Assembly: GCA_004102805.1 (NCBI GenBank)
Contig: SCEG01000002.1
Location: 62,001 to 126,000, forward strand
Direction of reading: 5' to 3'
DNA from: Muribaculaceae bacterium Isolate-002 (NCI)
GTDB lineage: Bacteria > Bacteroidota > Bacteroidia > Bacteroidales > Muribaculaceae
Length of the DNA stretch: 64,000 nt
Shown here: one piece after another, positions 56,121 to 64,000 of the stretch
Position numbering within the stretch: the first letter of the stretch is position 1
Layout: the number at the start of each line of letters is the position of its first letter
The notes under the pieces: generated by a model
The model's database searches: none
What the model was told of the DNA's origin: nothing
The model's input: only the letters and a program-made list of their open reading frames with translations
Position numbers and translations under genes: made by a program

Positions 56121-56209
56121 TGATGCCGGTAAATGCAAATTAACAATATCTTACGGTATATGATGATATTTTTGCGTATATTTGTGGCTTAAAACCAAGG
56201 ATTATCAAG

Positions 56210-58996
56210 GTGCGAACCAGTCTCCGATCATATATAATACTGATATTCACAATGTTGTGTCTCACGGGCATTGTCGGTGAAATCAAAGCCGACCAACAGC
56301 CCGGGCGTGACAGCCTGCAGCCTGCACTGACGACAGCGGAGACTGACAGCAGAGACAGCATATCATCTTCAGCCATAGAGTTGTCAGACACGACAGCGGC
56401 CGACAGCATCAGCTTAAGGCCGGCAGTGACAGTATCGACCCCGGCTGAAAGCGCAAAGCCGTCGCGCATACGCCGCGAAAAGGTTGATCTTGACAATCAG
56501 GTGGTGTTTTCGTCGGCCGACTCGATGGTGCTTGTCGGTCGCTCCAGCATGTATATGTATGGCGACGGGCAGGTTGATTACGGCGATCTTAAACTTGATG
56601 CCGCACGGATTGAGCTTGACCTCGAAAAAAGCGAGGTATATGCCGTGGGACAGACCGACTCAATCGGCGAAGTGACCGGAAGCCCTGTTTTCGAGGAGGG
56701 AGGTTCAAGCTACGAGACCAAGACGATGCGGTATAACTTCAAGTCGAAACGCGGATTTATCACCGACGTAATCACCGAACAGGGAGAAGGTTATCTGACC
56801 GGAGGCACGACCAAAAAGACCGAAGATGACTATTATTATCTGCAGAACGGCCGCTACACGACGTGTGACGACCATGAGCACCCCCACTTCTATTTTCAGC
56901 TTACACGTGCGAAAGTAAAGCCAAAAAGCAATATCGTGACCGGTCCGGCATATATGGTGCTCGCCGGGCTTCCGTTGCCGCTTGCGGTGCCTTTCGGCTA
57001 TTTTCCCTTTACCGACAAATATGCGTCGGGCATAATAGTGCCGTCGTTCGGCGATGACTATAACCGCGGATTTTACCTGCGTGACGGCGGCTATTATTTC
57101 GCTATCAACGACAACATAGACCTTGCGCTGACAGGAGAAATATATACCCGCGGGTCGTGGGGACTGTCGGCAAGTTCCACCTACGCCAAACGCTACAAGT
57201 ATTCAGGTAATTTCAGCCTGAGCTATCTGAAATCGATCTACGGCGACAAGGGACAGCCCGACTATTCGAAGCAAACCAACTTCCAGATTGTGTGGAGCCA
57301 CTCTCAGGATGCGAAGTCTAACCCCAACATGAACCTTTCGGCGTCGGTCAATTTCACCACTTCGGGCTATACGCGCAATGACCTTAATTCATATTATTCG
57401 TCGGCATTCACGGAGAACACGAAGAGTTCGACAGTCAACATGACATATCGATTCCCGCAGTCAAAATGGTCGCTGTCGACGACGCTCAATGTGTCGCAAC
57501 GCACTCAGGACTCGACGCTTTCGGTTTCGTTTCCCAATGTTACTCTGACGATGTCGCAGATCTACCCCTTCAAGCGCAAACGCTCGGTGGGCGATGAAAA
57601 GTGGTATGAAAAGATACGCATGTCGTATTCGGGTCAGCTGCAGAACTCGCTGACCGCCAAGCAGGATCAGTTCTTTCAGAAAAGTCTTGTAAAGGACTGG
57701 CGCAACGGCATGAAGCACAGCATACCTGTTTCCGCTACATTCAACCTGTTCAAATACTTCAATCTGACTCCGTCGGTGAGCCTTCGCGACCGCATGTACA
57801 CATCGAAGGTGCGTCGCCAGTGGGATCCGAACGCCGCAGTCGAGGTGTGTGACACGACCTACAGTTTCTACAATGTGTGGGACTTCGAGGCATCGCTGTC
57901 GCTTGATACGAAAATCTATGGATTTTTCCAACCACTCCCCTTTCTTGGCGACAAGGTGAAGATGATACGCCACGTGCTCACTCCTACAGTGTCGCTGAAT
58001 GCGTCGCCTGACTTCTCGTCACCGTTTTTCGGATATTACGGCACCTACGACTATGTCAATGCCCAGGGAGAACAGGTGAAGCGGAAGTATTCGATGTTTC
58101 CCAACTCGCTGTTCGGAGTCCCGGAACAGGGAAAATCGGGAACGGTGTCGGTTTCTCTTGCCAACAATCTTGAGATGAAAGTGAAATCAGACAATGATTC
58201 CATCGGCGAGAAAAAGATATCGCTCATAGAGAATTTCTCGGTGTCGCAGAGCTATAATTTCGCGGCCGACTCGCTCAACTGGAGCAATATCAACACGTCG
58301 ATACTGCTCCGGCTTGTAAAGAATTTCAATCTCAATCTGTCGGCAGTGTGGGATGTATATACCTATCAGCTCAATTCAGCGGGCAACCCGGTGAGGGTCA
58401 ACATACCACGCTGGAAGGCAGGCAAAGGGATAGGCCGATTGTCAAGCACCGGAACATCGTTTTCCTATACATTCAACAACAACACCTTCAAACGCAAAAA
58501 GGACAAGAAAGATACCAAAAACGGCAATGATGAAGGTGATGACGAAACGCAGGGCACCCGCCGCCCGTCGGCACGACGCAATCAGGACAATGATGAAAGC
58601 GATGTGACTGTAAGTGATGACGGGTATATAAACTGGGAGGTGCCGTGGAGTCTTACTTTCAATTACTCGATAGGTTACAGCTACGGGTCGTTTAACAAAC
58701 AAAAGATGGAATATGACAGCAAGATAACACAAAATCTGTCGTTTTCGGGAAATATACGTCCGACAGCCAACTGGAATTTCTCGCTGTCGGCATCATATAA
58801 CTTCGACACCCACAAGATAGCTTACATGAACTGTAACATATCGCGTGACCTTCACTGCTTCACTATGAGCGCGAGCTTCATACCTGTGGGGCCTTACAAG
58901 AGTTTCAATTTTCACATCTCGGCGAAATCGTCGATGCTCAGCGACCTGAAATATGACAAGCGGTCATCGCGCCAGAACGGTGTCTCCTGGTATTGA
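56210..58996 (+). CDS. lptD: LPS-assembly outer-membrane protein LptD
   Basis: 928 aa, starting at a GTG at 56210, which gives a complete signal peptide (SYIILIFTMLCLTGIVGEIKA). The periplasmic OstA-like jelly roll covers ~95-260 (VVFSSADSMVLVGRSSMYMY, YGDLKLDAARIELDLEKSEV). A long beta-barrel follows (GYFPFTDKYASGIIVPSFGD, then many alternating strands). A lysine/aspartate-rich loop (RKKDKKDTKNGNDEGDDETQ, ~765-790) is unusual in charge. LptD with LptE inserts lipopolysaccharide into the outer leaflet. -7 matches TATTTTTG (56167-56174) and TATATTTG (56177-56184) lie 26-43 nt before the start. Confidence 0.9.
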   Translation: MRTSLRSYIILIFTMLCLTGIVGEIKADQQPGRDSLQPALTTAETDSRDSISSSAIELSDTTAADSISLRPAVTVSTPAESAKPSRIRREKVDLDNQVVFSSADSMVLVGRSSMYMYGDGQVDYGDLKLDAARIELDLEKSEVYAVGQTDSIGEVTGSPVFEEGGSSYETKTMRYNFKSKRGFITDVITEQGEGYLTGGTTKKTEDDYYYLQNGRYTTCDDHEHPHFYFQLTRAKVKPKSNIVTGPAYMVLAGLPLPLAVPFGYFPFTDKYASGIIVPSFGDDYNRGFYLRDGGYYFAINDNIDLALTGEIYTRGSWGLSASSTYAKRYKYSGNFSLSYLKSIYGDKGQPDYSKQTNFQIVWSHSQDAKSNPNMNLSASVNFTTSGYTRNDLNSYYSSAFTENTKSSTVNMTYRFPQSKWSLSTTLNVSQRTQDSTLSVSFPNVTLTMSQIYPFKRKRSVGDEKWYEKIRMSYSGQLQNSLTAKQDQFFQKSLVKDWRNGMKHSIPVSATFNLFKYFNLTPSVSLRDRMYTSKVRRQWDPNAAVEVCDTTYSFYNVWDFEASLSLDTKIYGFFQPLPFLGDKVKMIRHVLTPTVSLNASPDFSSPFFGYYGTYDYVNAQGEQVKRKYSMFPNSLFGVPEQGKSGTVSVSLANNLEMKVKSDNDSIGEKKISLIENFSVSQSYNFAADSLNWSNINTSILLRLVKNFNLNLSAVWDVYTYQLNSAGNPVRVNIPRWKAGKGIGRLSSTGTSFSYTFNNNTFKRKKDKKDTKNGNDEGDDETQGTRRPSARRNQDNDESDVTVSDDGYINWEVPWSLTFNYSIGYSYGSFNKQKMEYDSKITQNLSFSGNIRPTANWNFSLSASYNFDTHKIAYMNCNISRDLHCFTMSASFIPVGPYKSFNFHISAKSSMLSDLKYDKRSSRQNGVSWY

Positions 58997-59183
58997 TATC
59001 GGTAAAAACTTATATAGCAGTCAGATTGTTAACAATAAATCTGACAAACGTCATAAAATTTATTAACTTTGTGAAATCAGCCGTTGATGCTGACAATTCC
59101 GGAACAATGCAAAGGAACGACCTGAATGTCTTTCCGATCAGTGGATATAGATTTTATTAACGAAAACTAAATATCAAGGAACG

Positions 59184-59609
59184 ATGGGAAAATTCTTATC
59201 TGATTTCAAAGAGTTTGCCATGAAGGGCAATATTATAGACATGGCTGTCGGTGTGATCATCGGCGGCGCGTTCGGCAAAATCGTGACCTCGCTTGTCAAC
59301 GATATGATAATGCCTGTGATATCGCTTGTGACGGGCGGAGAGGGCTATAAAAACCTCAAACATGTCATCAAGGAGGCATCGGCTGACGGCTCAGTACAGG
59401 AGGTAGCAATCAACTACGGTCTGTTCATTCAGAATATCATCGACTTCATCATTATCGCCCTTAGTATTTTCGTCGCGCTCCGCGTGATAATCAAGTTCAA
59501 GAAAAAAGAGGAAGCGGCTCCTGCGGCCCCCCCTGCCCCGTCGGCTGAGGAGACATTGCTGACTGAGATCCGCGATCTCCTGAAAAAGGATATAGACAGC
59601 AAGAAATAA
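59184..59609 (+). CDS. mscL: Large-conductance mechanosensitive channel
   Basis: 141 aa inner-membrane pentameric channel that opens on hypo-osmotic shock. The N-terminal amphipathic helix [20 protein letters not shown] and first membrane helix [20 protein letters not shown] are canonical, then [10 protein letters not shown], the second helix [15 protein letters not shown] and a Lys-rich cytoplasmic helix after an Ala/Pro linker. A -7 match TAACTTTG is at 59064-59071. Its TAA stop overlaps the aroK ATG (TAATG). Confidence 0.96.
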   Translation: MGKFLSDFKEFAMKGNIIDMAVGVIIGGAFGKIVTSLVNDMIMPVISLVTGGEGYKNLKHVIKEASADGSVQEVAINYGLFIQNIIDFIIIALSIFVALRVIIKFKKKEEAAPAAPPAPSAEETLLTEIRDLLKKDIDSKK

Positions 59610-60133
59610 TGTCGCCGCTATTTCTCATAGGATATATGGGCTCGGGCAAGACTACGCTTGGACGCGGAGTCGAAGCCCGCGCCCATATACGTTTTATAGA
59701 CCTTGACGAATATATCGAGGAGCGGCAGGGTAAGTCGGTAAGCGAGATATTCCGCGAATATGGTGAAGAAGAATTCCGCCGCATCGAACGTGAGAGTATC
59801 CGCGAGCTCGCAGCTAAAGATGACATACTTGTGGCATGCGGAGGAGGCACCCCCTGCTTTTTCGACAATATGGAGGAGATGAACAGCCGCGGCACTACAG
59901 TGTGGCTTGACGCATCGGTCGACACGCTGCACGCACGCCTTAAGGAAGGCAGGAGCCAACGGCCACTTATTGCCTCACTCGATGATGACGGGCTGCGCAG
60001 GTTTATCATCAGCTCGCTGGAGAAAAGAAATCCGTATTACAGCCGGGCAAAGCGCCGTTTCGCAGCTGATGAACTTGACACTGCAGCACAACTCGAATCG
60101 TCAATTGAAAAGTTTATCAACGAGTATCTGTAG
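59609..60133 (+). CDS. aroK: Shikimate kinase
   Basis: 174 aa. Walker A LIGYMGSGKTTLGRG, then FIDLDEYIEERQGKSVSEIF with the shikimate-binding Asp, EFRRIERESIREL, and VACGGGTPCFFDNMEEMN; the lid region is RSQRPLI. It phosphorylates shikimate at O3. Translation is likely coupled to mscL through the one-base overlap. Confidence 0.95.
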   Translation: MSPLFLIGYMGSGKTTLGRGVEARAHIRFIDLDEYIEERQGKSVSEIFREYGEEEFRRIERESIRELAAKDDILVACGGGTPCFFDNMEEMNSRGTTVWLDASVDTLHARLKEGRSQRPLIASLDDDGLRRFIISSLEKRNPYYSRAKRRFAADELDTAAQLESSIEKFINEYL

Positions 60134-60168
60134 CGGGTAGCCAAAAAACAATCAAACCGTCACATATC

Positions 60169-61356
60169 ATGGACAGCAACTTATCATCAAACATAACTCC
60201 GGAGGAGCAACCGGTTGCTACTGCCACGTCGCGCAAGCGCATATCGATAGGACTTCCGCGCAACACAGACGCATCGGAACGACGGTTTCCCCTTACTCCC
60301 GAGGGTGTAAGCCGGCTTATAGAAAAGGGTTATGCCGTGAAGATAGAGCACGAGGCAGCGGCTCCGATACATTACAGCGACAATGCGTATTCGCGTCAGG
60401 GAGCAGAGCTTACGGACCGTCATGCGGCATTGTCGTGTGACATTGTCATCAATCTGTCGACATTGCAGCCTGCTGACATCAGAAAGATGAGACGCGGGGC
60501 TATGTTGCTGACCCTGTTGTGTCCTGACAGACTGCATGCAGAGACAGTCAGGGAGATGCAGCGTATGGCTATAGTAGGGGTTGCCGTCAACAATATATCT
60601 GACGAGCGTGGCAATATGCCGTTTGCCGACATTCTTGCCGAAATAGATGGCAGAGCGGCGATAGCGACGGCCTCATCGCTGCTTGCCGACGCCAGTGCCG
60701 GCAAAGGAATATTGCTTGGAGGCATTGCCGGACTAAATCCATGTGAAGTGACTGTGATAGGCTCGGGTATTGCCGCAATCGCAGCGTCACGTTCGGCTCT
60801 TGGTCTGGGTGCTATAGTGAGGATGTTTGATGACGATGTGTATTCACTTCGGGCTGCAGTGCGCGACCTCGGTCCGGGAGTGATAGCGTCGTCGCTTCAT
60901 GAAAGAGTGCTTACATCGGCTCTGCGTACGGCAGATGTCGTGGTAGCGACTCCTGTGCAGACGAAACTGACAGTCGGGGCTGATGATATTGAAATAATGA
61001 AGAAGGGTGTCGTGATATTTGATCTCGACCAGGTGCATGGCCGAGTGTTTCCTTCTCTGCCAACGGTCGACCTTGCCATCGCGATAGATGCTCCGGGCAA
61101 GGCCGAGGGCAAAAGAGTGTGTCATGTAAACGCCGGAAGCGCAGTGCCGCGCACGGCCGCGATGGCACTTAGCAATACATTCATAACGATGCTCGACTCC
61201 ATAATAACCTGCGAAGGACTTACCAACGCTCTCAAACTAACACCCGGGCTACGCCGAGGGGTGTTTACTTTCTTAGGAAAAATAACCAATCCGCAGGTGG
61301 CAAGAACAGCCGGCTGCCGATTTACTGACATCAACATATTTCTACAACTTTCATGA
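60169..61356 (+). CDS. Alanine dehydrogenase/PntA-like protein, divergent
   Basis: 395 aa. It has the AlaDh/PNT N-domain (RFPLTPEGVSRLIEKGYAV, KIEHEAA) and an NAD-binding domain with VTVIGSGIAAIAASRSALGL. Where alanine dehydrogenases carry the catalytic Lys (VKVKEP) and His (TYLHLA), this protein reads DIVINLSTLQP and LTLLCPDRL, so neither residue is present. That makes simple alanine dehydrogenase activity doubtful. No PntB gene is adjacent. Its stop overlaps the RNase H start (ATGA). Confidence 0.8.
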   Translation: MDSNLSSNITPEEQPVATATSRKRISIGLPRNTDASERRFPLTPEGVSRLIEKGYAVKIEHEAAAPIHYSDNAYSRQGAELTDRHAALSCDIVINLSTLQPADIRKMRRGAMLLTLLCPDRLHAETVREMQRMAIVGVAVNNISDERGNMPFADILAEIDGRAAIATASSLLADASAGKGILLGGIAGLNPCEVTVIGSGIAAIAASRSALGLGAIVRMFDDDVYSLRAAVRDLGPGVIASSLHERVLTSALRTADVVVATPVQTKLTVGADDIEIMKKGVVIFDLDQVHGRVFPSLPTVDLAIAIDAPGKAEGKRVCHVNAGSAVPRTAAMALSNTFITMLDSIITCEGLTNALKLTPGLRRGVFTFLGKITNPQVARTAGCRFTDINIFLQLS

Positions 61357-61991
61357 GCAGGAAATTTTACGTGGTTTGGAAAGGACACAGTCCGGGCATC
61401 TATGATTCGTGGGAGGAGTGTAAACTTCAGGTTGAAGGTTTTGCCGGCGCGGAATACAAATCATTCGGTTCGCAGGAAGCCGCGACCAAAGCTTATCGCG
61501 GCGATTATGAAGAGCAGGCCGGCCTCATACGGGCGATAGCGCGTCACAGCGGTGAGAGTGTCAATTATGAAGCCATCCCCGAGATTATCAAAGACAGCAT
61601 AGCTGTTGACGGGGCATGCTCAAAAAATCCGGGTCCGATGGAGTATCGTGGTGTGGATGTCATGACAGGCGCGGAGATATTTCATGTAGGACCGCTTGAC
61701 GACGGCACCAACAATGTGGCGGAGTATCTTGCACTGATACATGCACTGGCTTTTCTCAAAAATACGGGCAACGAGACTACTGTGGTCTATTCAGACTCCC
61801 GCACAGCCCAGTCGTGGCTCCGCAACCGCGGACATAAGTCGAAGCTGGCACGTACGGCCAGAAACGGAAAGATATTCGAGATGCTCGAACGAGCCGACCG
61901 ATGGATACAGTCAAACCCTTATTATAACCGGGTGCTCAAATGGGACACCGAAAAATGGGGAGAGATACCGGCTGACTTTGACCGGAAATAA
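61353..61991 (+). CDS. Ribonuclease H with N-terminal viroplasmin domain
   Basis: 212 aa. Residues 1-50 are a caulimovirus viroplasmin-like RNA/DNA-hybrid binding domain (KFYVVWKGHSPGIYDSWEEC, FGSQEAATKAY). The RNase HI fold follows with Asp86 (IAVDGACSKNPG), Glu124 (NNVAEYLALIHAL) and Asp148 (VYSDSRTAQSW). It removes RNA from RNA-DNA hybrids, and it lies directly beside the candidate origin. A terminator follows. Confidence 0.93.
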   Translation: MSRKFYVVWKGHSPGIYDSWEECKLQVEGFAGAEYKSFGSQEAATKAYRGDYEEQAGLIRAIARHSGESVNYEAIPEIIKDSIAVDGACSKNPGPMEYRGVDVMTGAEIFHVGPLDDGTNNVAEYLALIHALAFLKNTGNETTVVYSDSRTAQSWLRNRGHKSKLARTARNGKIFEMLERADRWIQSNPYYNRVLKWDTEKWGEIPADFDRK

Positions 61992-62014
61992 ACGAATAAA
62001 ACATCATATATTCT

Positions 62015-62050
62015 CACACTGCATTGCCTGGCAATTGCGGTGTGTTTTTT
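62015..62050 (+). terminator. Terminator after the RNase H gene
   Basis: Imperfect stem CACACTGCATTGCC / GGCAATTGCGGTGTG (62015-62044) followed by six T residues (62045-62050). Confidence 0.8.
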
Positions 62051-62065
62051 ATATAAAGAGACAGG

Positions 62066-62427
62066 ATATCTACAGTTATTGACAGTGTTGAAAACAGTGT
62101 TGAAAGTTGTAGATAATTATAAAAGAGTTTTTGATAAATAAATTTGGATATTAAACATGAGGAGATTAATATATGATATATGCTTTCTCTCCAAATCAGT
62201 TATCAAAAAGATATTGGAGCAATTTTCAATGTTTATTTGTAACTTTTTGAACACTTTTTTCTCAAAAAGTTATTAACTTTGCACTTTATAAACAGTGTGT
62301 AGATAACATATATAAGTGCTTTTATTTCATCACTTAAGAGTGTTGATAAGATGAAAGTAACGCAAGCTATGCAATCAATAACTTAAAAAGCAAGAAAATC
62401 AGGGAAAAGTTATTGCCGTTATCAACA
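62066..62427. other. Candidate replication origin (oriC-like)
   Basis: Within 362 bp are six 9-mers close to the DnaA box TTATNCACA/TGTGNATAA: ATATCTACA (62066), TTATTGACA (62076), TGTAGATAA (62108 and 62298), TGTTGATAA (62341) and TTATCAACA (62419). Five have one mismatch and the first has two. The repeats of TGTAGATAA and of TGTTGATAA, the latter in both orientations, and the very low GC between normal-GC genes resemble an origin with an unwinding region. No dnaA or parAB is in view, so this is a hypothesis. Confidence 0.4.
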
Positions 62428-62488
62428 TCTGTTATTATTATTCTTTAGAAAAGAAAATTTTAAAAAAATTTCAAAATATAAAAATAAA

Positions 62489-63463
62489 ATGACTGTTGAC
62501 AACAATGTAGCCGTTAGCAATGGCGACCCGCATGTCGAGGAGCTGAAAAGAGAAATAAACAGACTCAAGAAGGAGAAGGGTGCGGTCATTCTCGCGCATT
62601 ATTATCAGAAAGGTGAGATACAGGATGTGGCTGATTATATCGGCGACTCACTGGCGCTGGCTCAGATTGCTGAAAAGATAGAGGAGCCGGTGATAGTGTT
62701 GTGCGGAGTCCATTTCATGGGAGAGACGGCCAAGATATTGTGTCCGGACAAAACGGTGCTTGTGCCAGACGAGAATGCGGGGTGCTCGCTTGCCGACAGT
62801 TGTGATGCCGAAGAGTTCGGTAAGTTTGTTTCGGCGCATCCCGACCACACGGTGATATCATACGTCAACACATCGGCGGCGGTGAAGGCTCTGACGGATG
62901 TGGTGGTGACATCATCGAACGCACGCGATATAGTTGAGACATTTGACAAAGATGCCAAAATCATATTCGGGCCGGACAGAAATCTTGGGGGATATATCAA
63001 CAGTATTACCGGACGGAGCATGCTTCTGTGGGACGGAGCATGTCATGTGCATGAACAGTTCTCGCTCGAGAAGATTGTCGAGCTCAAGAAAGAGTATCCG
63101 GAGGCAAAGCTGCTTGTGCACCCGGAGTGCAAGAAGGTGATCGTGATGCTTGCCGACAAGGTTGGATCGACGGCAGCTCTTCTCAATTATGCAAAGAGCA
63201 GCGATGCCAAGCAGTTTATAGTGGCAACGGAAAGCGGCATATTGCATCAGATGCGCAAGGAGTGTCCGGATAAAGAGTTTATAGCCGCTCCGCCTGTTGA
63301 CTCGACCTGCGGTTGCAATGACTGCAATTTCATGAAGCTTAACACACTTGAGAAGCTGCGTGACTGTCTGCGCGACGGCAAGCCTGAGATATATGTTGAC
63401 GCAGATGTTGCCGAGCGTGCCCGCAAGCCTATAGAGCGTATGCTTGAACTGAGCAAGAAATAG
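62489..63463 (+). CDS. nadA: Quinolinate synthase
   Basis: 324 aa 4Fe-4S enzyme that condenses iminoaspartate (from NadB) with dihydroxyacetone phosphate to quinolinate. [20 protein letters not shown] and [18 protein letters not shown] are family hallmarks. The three cluster cysteines are expected in [12 protein letters not shown] (Cys99), [11 protein letters not shown] and [15 protein letters not shown]. nadB lies 48 kb away at 14412. It starts after the AT-rich candidate origin. Confidence 0.95.
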   Translation: MTVDNNVAVSNGDPHVEELKREINRLKKEKGAVILAHYYQKGEIQDVADYIGDSLALAQIAEKIEEPVIVLCGVHFMGETAKILCPDKTVLVPDENAGCSLADSCDAEEFGKFVSAHPDHTVISYVNTSAAVKALTDVVVTSSNARDIVETFDKDAKIIFGPDRNLGGYINSITGRSMLLWDGACHVHEQFSLEKIVELKKEYPEAKLLVHPECKKVIVMLADKVGSTAALLNYAKSSDAKQFIVATESGILHQMRKECPDKEFIAAPPVDSTCGCNDCNFMKLNTLEKLRDCLRDGKPEIYVDADVAERARKPIERMLELSKK

Positions 63464-63501
63464 AACACATACTTATAATAAAAGAAACAACAGATTACGA
63501 T

Positions 63502-64000
63502 ATGCAATATAATCACAAAGAAATAGAGCCGAAGTGGCAGCAGTATTGGAAAGATAACAACGTATATAAATGCGATATCAACAAGGATAAACCGAAATAT
63601 TATGTGCTTGACATGTTTCCTTATCCTTCGGGAGCGGGACTGCATGTGGGTCATCCGTTAGGATATATAGCATCAGACATATATTCGCGCTACAAGCGTC
63701 TGAAGGGTTTCAATGTGCTTCATCCGATGGGCTATGACGCATACGGACTTCCGGCGGAGCAGTATGCGATACAGACCGGTCAGCATCCGGAGATAACGAC
63801 TCGCCAGAATATCGACCGTTATCGCTCGCAGCTTGACAAGATAGGTTTTTCATACGACTGGAGCCGTCAGATCAGGACTTGCGATCCGGAATATTATAAA
63901 TGGACCCAGTGGGCGTTCATAAAGATGTTTAATTCATATTATGACACAGCAGCCGACAAGGCAATGCCTGTGGCCGACCTGATAGCGCGCTTTGAGAAAG
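63502..64000 (+). CDS. leuS: Leucyl-tRNA synthetase, N-terminal fragment
   Basis: The first 166 codons only; the gene runs off the right edge. The start gives [16 protein letters not shown], then the class I HIGH-type motif in [19 protein letters not shown], followed by [20 protein letters not shown] and [20 protein letters not shown], all characteristic of LeuS. It begins 38 nt after nadA and may be co-transcribed. Confidence 0.96.
   Translation, partial: MQYNHKEIEPKWQQYWKDNNVYKCDINKDKPKYYVLDMFPYPSGAGLHVGHPLGYIASDIYSRYKRLKGFNVLHPMGYDAYGLPAEQYAIQTGQHPEITTRQNIDRYRSQLDKIGFSYDWSRQIRTCDPEYYKWTQWAFIKMFNSYYDTAADKAMPVADLIARFEK

Larger units (their letters stand above)
61992..62488. other. Very AT-rich non-coding region
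   Basis: 497 bp without a gene. After the RNase H terminator it holds the clustered DnaA-box-like 9-mers (separate entry), a -7-like TAACTTTG (62274-62281) and long A/T runs before the nadA start. Confidence 0.6.

Noticed and set aside
1-64000. CRISPR array or insertion sequence
   Set aside because: No regularly spaced identical repeats with unique spacers and no transposase frame were seen. The three phased repeats at 21036 have short AT-rich gaps and no cas genes.

Overview
The window looks like a chromosomal segment of a Bacteroidota gut bacterium, probably order Bacteroidales and possibly Muribaculaceae (the family is an inference). The evidence is a gldE-type gene at the left edge, a hybrid two-component sensor next to glycoside hydrolases, C-terminal domains of the type IX secretion (T9SS) kind, fused KorA, DUF2723, DUF3943 and DUF4294 proteins, and recurrent promoters of the Bacteroidota form TTTG-N19/20-TAnnTTTG. 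Coding DNA is GC-rich (by eye above 50%) and intergenic DNA is AT-rich.

Layout. 0-2.3 kb: the 5' end of gldE and a secreted fusion of a glycerophosphodiester phosphodiesterase with a GH-A type glycosidase. 2.5-5.4 kb: dapB-lepB-wbqC-like operon. 5.4-10.7 kb, minus strand: DUF2723 membrane protein, polysaccharide deacetylase, queG. 11-14.2 kb: secreted FG-GAP repeat protein with a T9SS tail and a DUF3943 protein. 14.4-17.6 kb: nadB, DUF4294 protein, a structured intergenic element and a lipoprotein. 17.7-21 kb: a possible small RNA, ruvB, mannose-1-phosphate guanylyltransferase, and a divergent sirtuin. 21-22.6 kb: an AT-richer DUF4143 ATPase with three phased upstream repeats.

22.6-39.9 kb is the main accessory block. 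Seven minus-strand genes with gaps of 27-58 nt form one probable operon: two GH27/GH36-like enzymes, a hybrid sensor/regulator, GH3, SGNH esterase, GH36 and GH92. It resembles a polysaccharide utilization locus, but no SusC/SusD pair is present.

40-48.5 kb: a gate-domain membrane protein divergent from a LexA-like repressor with a clear palindromic operator, a BspA-like leucine-rich-repeat protein, then trmB-mrp-aroQ-O-methyltransferase-HAD-ribF. 48.6-51.5 kb: korB and korA. 52-56 kb: a three-gene surface-polysaccharide cassette (flippase, Fe-S F420-hydrogenase-beta-like protein, pyruvyltransferase) behind a long leader and followed directly by a 161-bp palindromic element. 56.2-62 kb: lptD, mscL, aroK, an Ald/PntA-like protein and RNase H. 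62.0-62.5 kb is a very AT-rich stretch with clustered DnaA-box-like 9-mers, a candidate replication origin. nadA and the start of leuS close the window.

No CRISPR array, rRNA, transposase or integrase was seen, and I recognised no tRNA by eye. The points most worth a second look are the possible origin, the SusCD-less glycan operon with an internal sensor, the repressor/operator pair, the 161-bp palindrome, the four-hairpin element at 16.7 kb, the possible sRNA near 17.7 kb and the phosphodiesterase-glycosidase fusion.
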